Shown in pieces: positions 32,948 through 40,701 of a DNA stretch of 64,000 nucleotides. Location of the stretch: positions 7,874,001 through 7,938,000 of the forward strand of contig NZ_CP035758.1 of the NCBI RefSeq assembly GCF_004208415.1, written 5' to 3'. Position 1 is the stretch's first letter. Each line of letters opens with the position of its first letter. The notes beneath the pieces are model-generated. The model saw only the letters and a program-made list of their open reading frames with translations. It was not told where the DNA came from and ran no database searches. The translations under genes were made by a program, and so were the position numbers. This DNA is from Ktedonosporobacter rubrisoli (GTDB lineage Bacteria > Chloroflexota > Ktedonobacteria > Ktedonobacterales > Ktedonobacteraceae).

Positions 32948-34681
32948 ATGGACCTAACTTCACCCACTCAGCAGCAAACTCCTGATCCACAGCAACTTCT
33001 GAATAGGATTGGCAACGTTCTTTTCGATGCAGTACCCGATGGCTGGAGGCGCATTGACCTGCGATGCCGTATGGTAGGCAGGATGCAGGATTTTGGGTTG
33101 ACTGTTCTCATGGAAGACGGCTCGACGCCGACTATAGTTACGCCGGTCGCGCTCATCCCGCTTTTTACGGCGTTGCGCCGCGCCACATACCAGATACCTG
33201 GTCCAGGTACCGGTGCCTGGTTCTCCGCGCGCTATACCCTCGATCCGCCGTCTCGTTTCCACATTAATTATAACTTTGACCACGATCCCCAGGGGGACCC
33301 ACCGATTCCTACAGACGAATTTCGCCGCGATCTGGATGCCTTCCCACGAGATGACGATCATATACCCAACTGGTTGCGGGCCAAACTCGGTCTGGCTGAG
33401 GCAAACACAAATGAACCGCCAGCCGTGCTAGATCCTCTACAACAGGACAAAGTGTTGCAGAAGATCACGACACTTCTTGTGGATGCCGCGCCATCAGAGT
33501 GGCTGCAGATACGGATGGAATGCCGGGCCCTTGGCAACTACCGGGAATTGTCATCAAATCTGCTTATTATGGGCAAGAGCTGGAGCCCATCGCAGGGGAT
33601 CGTTCAGGACTGGGTTCAGTGGATGCCACCACAGGAGATCGATCATTTCCTCGCTGAATTACGCGCCGGTATGTACGAAGCGGGGAACACTCCCGCGACT
33701 TGGTTTACCGCACGGTTTCGTCTCGACTATCCAGATCGCTACAATGTGCAGTACGACTACGATAACGAGCCCAACTGGCAGCAGCAGGTCCCTCCTGGCA
33801 CTTATTATGATGAATGGCGAATGTTTCCAAGATCCGTGAACGAAGCCCCCTCATGGCTGCTCTCACAGGTAGAGAAAGAAGCAGCGGCAGGTGGCAAGTT
33901 GTCATTGCGTCAGGTCAATGTTTACGACGATGTGGATGCCACTGGACGTCCGATAAACAACCGCCCGCCAGTCCCGGAGGAAGAGATCCCGCGACTGCTG
34001 GACTATCTCGAAAACGCACCCGTCGTCTTGGCCGCGCGCGGCTTTGCTCGCGATGCGTTCGATCCCGAAGGACCAGGCCAGGTCCCACTGACATTCCATA
34101 CCGATGGCCCCCTGGTCTGGGCTGGAGCCTGCGCTTACTATCTGCGCCATTATGGACTTGCGCCGGAGCCGGATCTTCTCACACTTGCACGCTCGTGTAA
34201 CTTTCGACCTCCTACCGACGTGGACGATAGAACGAGAAACGCCGCCGTCGCTTTGCTCACCGGTCAACCTAGGCCAATCGCGCCATCCCAACTTTCAGTC
34301 AGTAGCCGCCCCCAGAATGCGCAGACCAGCACGCAGCCATTCGGGCCGCTGGACGATGCAGATCCTCCGCTGTCTTTGTTCAAAGACCGGCTCATAGTCG
34401 AGATCCCGGTAGGCACCGAGATTGATCGCTTCGGCAACCCATCTGGATGTGTTACCTATGAGGCTCGTACGCTGTACGCCCATCGGTCTCTTCCTCCCGA
34501 CTGGCTCAAGAACCCGTACCATATCTATCGCGTGGTACGTTCGTTCCGTGTTCTGAGGGGCACGGCGGTTTCATGGTTTGGTCAACCCGGAGGTGGAACG
34601 GCGTTTGTGCTGCCGCGCGCTATTGAGGAACTCCTTGCCGATAATAGTCTGGTCGAGGTTATGGAAGACGACAAGAAGTAG
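32948..34681 (+). CDS. TNT-type NAD glycohydrolase toxin-domain protein with two YezG-like repeats
   Basis: A 577-residue protein. The C-terminal ~110 residues fit the TNT (tuberculosis necrotizing toxin) domain: VPVGTEIDRFGNPSGCVTYE, then SLPPDWLKNPYHIYRVVR, and a final GQPGGGTAFVLPRAIEELL. The N-terminal part contains two related ~150-residue modules (~10-145 and ~160-300), each with VLFDAVPDGW/LLVDAAPSEW and WF(S/T)AR(Y/F)xLDxPxR(F/Y)xxxYxxD, resembling the YezG/DUF600 immunity fold. No signal peptide is seen. ATG 32948 follows AGGAGA. The natural reading is a toxin with built-in or evolved targeting/inhibitory modules; activity is inferred only from the domain. Confidence 0.78.
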   Translation: MDLTSPTQQQTPDPQQLLNRIGNVLFDAVPDGWRRIDLRCRMVGRMQDFGLTVLMEDGSTPTIVTPVALIPLFTALRRATYQIPGPGTGAWFSARYTLDPPSRFHINYNFDHDPQGDPPIPTDEFRRDLDAFPRDDDHIPNWLRAKLGLAEANTNEPPAVLDPLQQDKVLQKITTLLVDAAPSEWLQIRMECRALGNYRELSSNLLIMGKSWSPSQGIVQDWVQWMPPQEIDHFLAELRAGMYEAGNTPATWFTARFRLDYPDRYNVQYDYDNEPNWQQQVPPGTYYDEWRMFPRSVNEAPSWLLSQVEKEAAAGGKLSLRQVNVYDDVDATGRPINNRPPVPEEEIPRLLDYLENAPVVLAARGFARDAFDPEGPGQVPLTFHTDGPLVWAGACAYYLRHYGLAPEPDLLTLARSCNFRPPTDVDDRTRNAAVALLTGQPRPIAPSQLSVSSRPQNAQTSTQPFGPLDDADPPLSLFKDRLIVEIPVGTEIDRFGNPSGCVTYEARTLYAHRSLPPDWLKNPYHIYRVVRSFRVLRGTAVSWFGQPGGGTAFVLPRAIEELLADNSLVEVMEDDKK

Positions 34682-34748
34682 TGCTCAGTGGTTCCTGATA
34701 AAAAATCGCTAGAATAAGACGCAGAAGAACAAAAACGCTGAGGATACC

Positions 34749-35534
34749 ATGCAAAATATTCTCGTCACGGGCGGCACCGGAACATTGGGCAGCCTGGTTG
34801 TGACCCAACTGGTAGAGGCGGGATCTCATGTACGCATCATGAGCCGACGCAGCGCCCCAGGCAACCTGCTCCCAGAAACAGAATGGACGCAGGCCGATCT
34901 GGAGACAGGAGAGGGCCTTGCCGCAGCAGTACAGGGCGTTGATGTGATCGTCCACACTGCAAGCAGTCCGTTCCGGCATACACAGCAGATCGATGTCGAT
35001 GGAACACAACGGCTTCTTGAACAGGCCCATGCCGCTGCCGTCGCCCACCTTGTCTATATTTCTATTGTGGGGATCGACCGTATTCCCTTTGCATATTACC
35101 AATGCAAGCGTGCTGCCGAAGATCTGATCCAGCAAAGTGACATTCCCTTGTCGATTCTTCGAGCCACGCAGTTTCACTCCTTGATCGATGGTTTCTTGCA
35201 GGCCGCGACAACGCTTCCCCTGGTGACACCCCTGCCTACCACGTTGCGTTTCCAGCCGGTAGCCGAAAGCGAGGTGGCCCAGCGTCTCCGCGAGATTGCC
35301 CAGAGCAACCCCAGCGGTCGCCTGCCTGATATGGGCGGACCTGAAGTTCATCCCCTCGGGGAACTGGCTCGAAGCTGGTTGAGCCTGCGCGGGATGCGGC
35401 GGGCTGTGATCCCGCTCTGGCTCCCCGGTAAGAGTGTGCAAGGCTTCCGCCGTGGCTATAACACGTGTCCGGAGCAGGCCGTAGGCAAAATCACTTGGGC
35501 TGAGTGGGTCAAGCAGAAATATCTGCGCCAATGA
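34749..35534 (+). CDS. NAD(P)-binding SDR protein, NmrA/atypical type
   Basis: A 261-residue Rossmann protein of the atypical short-chain dehydrogenase (NmrA/NAD(P)H-binding) group. The nucleotide loop reads ILVTGGTGTLGSLVVTQLVE, and the N-terminal half has VIVHTASSPF and VYISIVGIDRI followed by YYQCKRAAEDL, a Y-x3-K arrangement. Some members are redox sensors, others reductases; the substrate is unknown. ATG 34749 has a GAGGA site. It lies 67 bases after the TNT-domain gene on the same strand, inside the inverted-repeat bracket. Confidence 0.87.
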   Translation: MQNILVTGGTGTLGSLVVTQLVEAGSHVRIMSRRSAPGNLLPETEWTQADLETGEGLAAAVQGVDVIVHTASSPFRHTQQIDVDGTQRLLEQAHAAAVAHLVYISIVGIDRIPFAYYQCKRAAEDLIQQSDIPLSILRATQFHSLIDGFLQAATTLPLVTPLPTTLRFQPVAESEVAQRLREIAQSNPSGRLPDMGGPEVHPLGELARSWLSLRGMRRAVIPLWLPGKSVQGFRRGYNTCPEQAVGKITWAEWVKQKYLRQ

Positions 35535-35561
35535 GCGACCCGCCTGGTGGGCTCCTGTTTT
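35531..35561 (+). terminator. Weak terminator after the SDR gene
   Basis: GAGCGACCC and GGGCTC flank GCCTGGT in an imperfect stem followed by CTGTTTT just after the stop codon. Confidence 0.35.
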
Positions 35562-35990
35562 CGAGATGCTCAAGCGCAGACACAGCCACACACCTCACGG
35601 TTGAAGCAGGTCTGATGTGTCTTGCAATGAATGCTTGCACGAGGTGTCACCCATCATACGAGTGGTGTCCAGCGGTCTAGAAAAAAGAAGCATCCATTGG
35701 CATACTGGAGCGTATGCAAACTATCCTCCAGAGCCGATGGACCCGTCGATGCAATTTTGCCCGAAATGGCGTGTTCTGCAAGAGGCAAAGCTGGGTAAAG
35801 CAGGCGGCACACCCTGCTGGGGTGGCCAAACAGCCATGCGGTTCTTCCTGGGTTCAGCCCTTGCTCCGTCTGCGCAATGGGGTTTTTGTGTCCAACCACC
35901 GGTTAATGTAGCTTTACCAAACTACCTGGCCCTCAGCACTTTTGTGTATTGGGCCAGGCTTGTTTAGCGCCTTAGCACATAAGGTGTGCT
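35535..35990. other. Intergenic region with repeat arm and possible transposase scar
   Basis: It holds the right repeat arm (35620-35650) and, at ~35735-35910, a plus-strand stretch that reads in broken frames like the zinc-ribbon start of a transposase (MDPSMQFCP in one frame, MACSARGKAG in the next, later a Cys-x2-Cys). No intact gene is present. Two hairpins close the region: CCTGGCCC/GGGCCAGG (35925-35932 with 35951-35958), a possible terminator for the minus-strand operon, and CCTTAGCACA/TGTGCTCTAAGG (35970-35996) overlapping the epimerase stop. Confidence 0.4.
35620..35650 (-). repeat. 31-bp inverted repeat, right arm
   Basis: Exact reverse complement of 32637-32667. It ends GAGGTGTCAC on the plus strand. 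The presence of both arms around a toxin-domain gene and SDR gene suggests a mobile or formerly mobile unit. Confidence 0.85.
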
Positions 35991-37067
35991 CTAAGGTTTT
36001 CTTTCTATGCCCAGGCCGCTTTTGATCCCGGCGAGATCATAAATTGCGCCTTTCTGCTCATAGCCACCCGTAAAGGGATCGCTCACCATCAGCATTGGCG
36101 AATCCAGATCGATATAGCTAAAGCCACCAAGGCCGGCTACAAAGTGCGCGGAGGCGCTGGTGGCCAGGCGCGAATCGGCCATGGCTCCGATCATCAGTGG
36201 AATATGCTTGACCCGGCAGAGGGCCGCGATTTCCAGGGCGTCGACGATACCGCACTTCTGCAGCTTGATATTAATCACGTTGACGGCCTCCATGGCCAGC
36301 AGGTGAGCCACTTCGGCCGAATTGGCAGCGCTCTCATCGGCCGCCACCGGAACCGTAGTATGCTGGGTGACATAGCGCAGGCCCTCATAATCATACTTAT
36401 GCACTGGCTGCTCAAGCATCAGCGGGCGAATTTTGCGCCCGATCAGCTCATCTAAGCACATCAGCGCCTCAGCCGGCGTGTAGCCCTGATTGGCATCCAG
36501 GGTCAGCCCAACATGTGGCCCGGCCTTGTGGATGGCCTCGACGCGCGCAATATCATCTTCAAGCTTGCCGCCAACCTTGATCTTAATGCGCGTCATGCCG
36601 CGCGCAATGGCCTCTTTGGCCAGCTCATAGGCGTGCTCGGGACTGGCCATACCAATACTCATATCAGTCTCTACCGAGGAACTGGCCCCGCCAAAGAAGA
36701 CGTAGAGCGGGATACCATATGAACGCGTCAGAGCATCGAGCATGGCCATCTCGGCCGCCGCACAGACAGTTCTCTGCGAATAAAATACACTAAGGATGAG
36801 CTTTGAAAGCGCGCGCCAGTTCGCCGCATCCTTGCCCTCTAGCAACTGAATGCAGCCCTGAGCCGCCGCTAAGGCCGTCTCCTGCGTCTCGCCAGTGCTC
36901 GGCGGGAAAGGCGCAGACTCGCCATAACCTACGCTCCCATCCTCTAGCTTGATGGTGATCAGCACATTGCGAGCCTCCGCCATGCTTCCCGTGGCGACAT
37001 TAAACGGCTCTGGAAAGGGAATATTCAACGGCTCAACGCTTACAGCTTTGATTGTTGTACGAGACAT
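35991..37067 (-). CDS. Dipeptide epimerase (enolase superfamily)
   Basis: A 358-residue enzyme of the MLE subgroup, L-Ala-D/L-Glu or other dipeptide epimerase type. The catalytic set is visible: K-x-K in RIKIKVGG (~164-168), metal ligands in LTLDANQGY, LEQPV and ADESA, the second Lys in NIKLQKCG, and the C-terminal YIDLDSP. Start ATG 37067 follows GGAGG directly; an upstream GTG overlaps that site and is rejected. It lies at the end of a minus-strand cluster of peptide-binding lipoproteins and D-peptidase-like hydrolases, which supports a role in breaking down D-amino-acid peptides. Confidence 0.9.
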   Translation of the reverse strand: MSRTTIKAVSVEPLNIPFPEPFNVATGSMAEARNVLITIKLEDGSVGYGESAPFPPSTGETQETALAAAQGCIQLLEGKDAANWRALSKLILSVFYSQRTVCAAAEMAMLDALTRSYGIPLYVFFGGASSSVETDMSIGMASPEHAYELAKEAIARGMTRIKIKVGGKLEDDIARVEAIHKAGPHVGLTLDANQGYTPAEALMCLDELIGRKIRPLMLEQPVHKYDYEGLRYVTQHTTVPVAADESAANSAEVAHLLAMEAVNVINIKLQKCGIVDALEIAALCRVKHIPLMIGAMADSRLATSASAHFVAGLGGFSYIDLDSPMLMVSDPFTGGYEQKGAIYDLAGIKSGLGIERKP

Positions 37068-37179
37068 AAACACCTCCAGGCAAAACTATGGGCAAATACG
37101 CTGCCCAACTACGACCGTGTAGTCTTCCGCAAGAAGACACCCTGCCAGGCGGCAGAGCATCTTCTTCTTGCTTTCTGAT

Positions 37180-38889
37180 CTACTGCACAAAGTAGATATT
37201 GCTCCAGGCATCTGGCTCTATCAGATTTACCGGGCTGAGCGGGAAATTCTTCAATTTGGGACTGATCAGCATCTGCACCTGGCGCTGGAAGAGCGGAATC
37301 CAGCCGGCATCGTTGACGATCTTCTGCTCTGCATCGCTGTACTGCTGGATGCGCTCTTGCGGATTGAGATTCATGTCGGCCTGGCGCAACTCCTCCTGCA
37401 CAGCCTGTTGGGCCGCTGCAGTCTTGCTCTGATTCTGACCGTAGTTATGGTTATTGAATGAGCCGTCTTTGCCGAAATTGTCTGAGATCCAGCCGTAGGG
37501 ATCAGGATAGTTACCAAAGCCGATAATCCACAGCTGTAAGGGTCCATCGTGGCCAGTAGTGTCGGTCATCTGCTGTACCAGGATATCTATGCTCACTGCC
37601 TGGGCATGCACAGTCACGCCCAACACAGTTTGCCACTGCTGGACCAGCACGGCGGCGGTATTGGCAACATCAGTATCGTTGGAATAGTAAGTAAAGCTGA
37701 TGCGCGGCAGCTGGCTCACGCTCGCGTAGCCCTCTTCTTTCATGCCTTCCTGCAAGAGCTGCTTAGCCTTGGCCGCATCTCCTTTGGTGCTGGCCACGCC
37801 TTCCGGGCCGGTCAGCTTCGGGTTATAGACTGTCATGCCCTCGGGCATTAGATGGTTTGTTGGCTTGACCGCGCCATGCATGACATTTTGCGAGATCAAA
37901 TCCTTGTTCACTGCCAGCGCAAAGGCCTGCCTGATCTTGATGTTATCAAAGGGCTTGCTCTGATAATTCATGTCCACATACCTGATGTAGAGCTCAGGGA
38001 CCGACTTAAAGTCTTTACGCGTTCTTGCATTCTCCAGATTGATCGTGGGTACAGAGGTGATGAGATCAAGCTGTCCAGCCATATAGGTCTTATAGGCTGT
38101 ATCGGGCGGACCCGAGCGCAGCATCTCGATCTTTTGCAGCTTTGGCTTCGGTCCATAGTAGTAGGGATTGGGTACCAGGGTCAGGCCTTTGTTATGGTCA
38201 TAGTTCTGTACCATGAAGGGACCCGAGCCCGCACCTTCCTGTAAATGATCTGTCCATTGATTGCCATACTTCTCGACAAGCTTCTTGTTTATGGTAAAGG
38301 CATTGGTTGAGGTAAAGGTCTGAATAAAGTAGGCCGCCGGATGGCTCAACACGATCACTACGGTCTGGTCATCTTTGGCGATCAAGCTATCGCCGATCAG
38401 GGTTTTGATCTTGCCGGCGATCATCTTATCTGAATCCTTGACCGGTTCCATATCACCAGATAAGGGCGACTTGGTAGCTGGTGCCAGACTGCGATCGATG
38501 CTCCAGATGATATCCTGAGCCGTTAGAGGCGTGCCATCGCTAAACTTTAAGTTGGGCTTGAGCTTAAAGGTGTAGGTCAGCCCGTCTGCGGAGACGCTGT
38601 GCGAGGCGGCCATGGTATCAATGGCGATGCCATCGCTTTTGGCCTCTACCATTCCGCCAAAAATGAGCTGGATAGTAAAGATATCTGTATTCAAGGTGGC
38701 GAGCGCTGGATCGAGTGTGCCGAAATCGGTGGCTCCAATGGGATAGCGCAGGACCTGCTTAGCTGGGGGCGCTATCTGCTCGTTGGTGGTCGGTGGGGCT
38801 GTCGTGCCTCCACAGGCCACAACCAGCAGGGCTAATAAAGCCAGAAAGGGCGTCAGGAATGTGGCACGGGAAAAGCTGCGTTTCGACAT
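37180..38889 (-). CDS. Oligopeptide-binding lipoprotein (SBP family 5), copy 1
   Basis: A 569-residue extracytoplasmic solute-binding protein of the DppA/OppA type. It has a signal peptide and lipobox (LLALLVVACGG), then the family-5 fold: FGTLDPALATLNTD near the start, PSYTFKLKPNLKFSDGTPLT-like core (TFKLKPNLKFSDGTPLTAQD), LSHPAAYFIQTFTS, KIRQAFALAVNKDLI and a C-terminal LNPQERIQQYSDAEQKI. It is about two-thirds identical by eye to the copy at 40702-42408. No permease or ATPase gene lies nearby, so it relies on a transporter elsewhere. GAGGTAA precedes ATG 38889. Confidence 0.93.
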   Translation of the reverse strand: MSKRSFSRATFLTPFLALLALLVVACGGTTAPPTTNEQIAPPAKQVLRYPIGATDFGTLDPALATLNTDIFTIQLIFGGMVEAKSDGIAIDTMAASHSVSADGLTYTFKLKPNLKFSDGTPLTAQDIIWSIDRSLAPATKSPLSGDMEPVKDSDKMIAGKIKTLIGDSLIAKDDQTVVIVLSHPAAYFIQTFTSTNAFTINKKLVEKYGNQWTDHLQEGAGSGPFMVQNYDHNKGLTLVPNPYYYGPKPKLQKIEMLRSGPPDTAYKTYMAGQLDLITSVPTINLENARTRKDFKSVPELYIRYVDMNYQSKPFDNIKIRQAFALAVNKDLISQNVMHGAVKPTNHLMPEGMTVYNPKLTGPEGVASTKGDAAKAKQLLQEGMKEEGYASVSQLPRISFTYYSNDTDVANTAAVLVQQWQTVLGVTVHAQAVSIDILVQQMTDTTGHDGPLQLWIIGFGNYPDPYGWISDNFGKDGSFNNHNYGQNQSKTAAAQQAVQEELRQADMNLNPQERIQQYSDAEQKIVNDAGWIPLFQRQVQMLISPKLKNFPLSPVNLIEPDAWSNIYFVQ

Positions 38890-38940
38890 GCAAATTACCT
38901 CAAAAGAACTATCCTGTTTTCAGGTGGGCGACTTGTTGAT

Positions 38941-39035
38941 GCTTATTCCAGATATAGGGAAAGGCGGCTCTGCCTCTCTAACTGAGCTGGACAGGCCGCT
39001 TTCTGGCTATATAGCGCTTCCCTCAGGGAATAAGC
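38941..39035 (-). other. Large structured leader hairpin before the SBP gene
   Basis: GCTTATTCC (38941-38949) pairs with GGAATAAGC (39027-39035), and inside it ATATAG (38952-38957) pairs with CTATAT (39007-39012), with GAAAG-GCGGC against GCCGC-TTTC further in. The result is a long, branched hairpin covering most of the 210 bases between the hydrolase stop and the SBP start. It may regulate SBP expression or protect the mRNA; a riboswitch family is not recognised. Confidence 0.45.
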
Positions 39036-39099
39036 TCAAATGTACTGATTTTAGGCTGACGCGCAGCAAAGATGTCTCGACTCGGTGATAAACTCCTTT

Positions 39100-40596
39100 C
39101 TAGCCGTTGCCTTCTCCTACGCGTGTAAAGACGATAGGGCTGGCAGCTGGCTCCAGGGGCAGGGCCAGGCTGGCAATCTTGCCTGCTTCATCTGTGGCAA
39201 AGGAGGCTCGACAGCTCAACTCAATAGCCGAGTGTTCCACGTGAAACACATCATAGTGGAGATGCGTAAAGCTGAACTCCATGGTGTTGTAAAGGCACTT
39301 CAAGCCTTGTCCCTCGACGGTAAGCGCCATGACGCCATAGCCGGGATGCTTGTACTGGCCAGCATAGGCGCTGAGCTGATGCGAAAGGGGCGCCGCCGGG
39401 CCGGGCTTGCAAGCTTCTTGCTCCCTCGCCAGAGCCATGTGGCTCATGAGCTCGTTGGTGGCGCTCATCATGCGCTCATTCCAGGGCAGCTCGTCAAGCC
39501 CAAGCACACGATCGCAGAGATTATAGACAAAAATATTGGGGAAGAGCGCATGGCTGGGTTCGAGATTGGTCAGGACAACAATGCCCAGATCGTCATCGGG
39601 CAAGAAGGTTGTCATGAGCGTAAAGCCGTTGATCCCGCCGCTGTGCTGGGCCAGCAAATGGCCACGGTAGTTAAACACGCGCCAGCCCAGCGCGTAGTGA
39701 TAGCGCGACTCCTCAAGATAGCGCTGACCCATCTGGTAATGCGTGATGGGCACAAGCATTTGCGGCTCGATAAGCTGGGCAAATTGCTCCGCGGAGATCA
39801 GGCGCTGCTCTCCGTCTCCATATCTTCCCTGGCGCAATAGGCAGCGCAGCCAGCGCGTCATATCCTCCACGTTGGAATTTATCGCTCCCGCCGGCCCATC
39901 TGCGGCCAGTGCTGTATAAAAGTTGGTGCGCCTAAGCTGGCCCGCCACAGCTTTGTAAGGCATGGCATAGTCGTCCTGAGCCCAAATATCCTGCACCGTG
40001 AAGCTCGTATTCTTCATGCCCAGCGGCTCTAGAATGCGCTGCCGAATGAACTCATCCCAGCTCAGCCCACTGATGCGCTCCAACACGTGGCCGGCCACGC
40101 CATACATCAAATTATTGTATTGCCATGTTGTGCGGATATCGCTGTTGGGCTCCAGGTGAGCTATGCGTTCTAGCAGCTCAGCAGTGTTGAACTGCAGATT
40201 GAAGGTCGCCAGATCGTGGCCCGGCACGCCGGTGCGATGGGTAAGCAGATCGCGCACAGAAATGCGCTCGCTGGCAACCTCATCGACAAGCTTAAATTCC
40301 GGCAGATAGCGGCGCAATGGCACATCCCAATCCAGCTTGCCTTCGTCAACGAGCATAGCCAGAGCCATGGCCACGAAGGCTTTAGTGCAGGAGGCGATAG
40401 GAAATATCGTCTGCGGCGTAATCGCCAGCCCCTTTTCTCGATCGCGCTGGCCGAAGCCTTCGGCAAAGATTACCTCTCCATCCTTGACGACACCAACGGC
40501 CAGCCCCGGAATGAGCCAGTCTTGCATGACGCGCTGGGCAAACTGTGCAAAGCTTTGCAGCCTGGCTTGATAAGACGTGGGCGATTGTTGTGTCAT
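39100..40596 (-). CDS. Beta-lactamase-family serine hydrolase, copy 4
   Basis: A 498-residue serine hydrolase of the class C beta-lactamase/D-peptidase type (AmpC, D-aminopeptidase, esterase EstB relatives). Motifs: Ser-x-x-Lys in IASCTKAFVAMALAM (~68-72), Tyr-x-Asn in TWQYNNLMYGVAGHVLE, and the third motif as LLAQHSGGINGF. The C-terminal ~110 residues form a lipocalin-like DUF3471-type domain beginning HQLSAYAGQYKHPGYG. No signal peptide is seen, so it acts in the cytosol. One of four tandem paralogues; it probably trims imported D-amino-acid peptides. Confidence 0.9.
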   Translation of the reverse strand: MTQQSPTSYQARLQSFAQFAQRVMQDWLIPGLAVGVVKDGEVIFAEGFGQRDREKGLAITPQTIFPIASCTKAFVAMALAMLVDEGKLDWDVPLRRYLPEFKLVDEVASERISVRDLLTHRTGVPGHDLATFNLQFNTAELLERIAHLEPNSDIRTTWQYNNLMYGVAGHVLERISGLSWDEFIRQRILEPLGMKNTSFTVQDIWAQDDYAMPYKAVAGQLRRTNFYTALAADGPAGAINSNVEDMTRWLRCLLRQGRYGDGEQRLISAEQFAQLIEPQMLVPITHYQMGQRYLEESRYHYALGWRVFNYRGHLLAQHSGGINGFTLMTTFLPDDDLGIVVLTNLEPSHALFPNIFVYNLCDRVLGLDELPWNERMMSATNELMSHMALAREQEACKPGPAAPLSHQLSAYAGQYKHPGYGVMALTVEGQGLKCLYNTMEFSFTHLHYDVFHVEHSAIELSCRASFATDEAGKIASLALPLEPAASPIVFTRVGEGNG

Positions 40597-40651
40597 TGTA
40601 CTTTGTCCTTTTTCTTCTCACTTTAAATTGCTGGGTATTGATGTATTATAT

Positions 40652-40683
40652 AGCGCTCCCTTGCTAATAAGCCAGAGAGCGCT
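40652..40683 (-). other. Hairpin between SBP copy 2 and hydrolase copy 4
   Basis: AGCGCTC (40652-40658) and GAGCGCT (40677-40683) form a perfect 7-bp stem 20 bases after the SBP stop on the minus strand. It could be a weak terminator or mRNA-stabilising hairpin. Confidence 0.4.
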
Positions 40684-40701
40684 CGCCGAAATGGCTGGCA
40701 G

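Noticed and set aside
34659..35591. 310-codon minus-strand frame over the SDR gene
   Set aside because: Antisense shadow of a clear Rossmann-fold gene; no motif of its own.
35617..35967. 116-codon plus-strand frame beginning inside the right repeat arm
   Set aside because: It starts inside the repeat and switches frames where transposase-like bits occur, so it is more likely a broken remnant than a gene.
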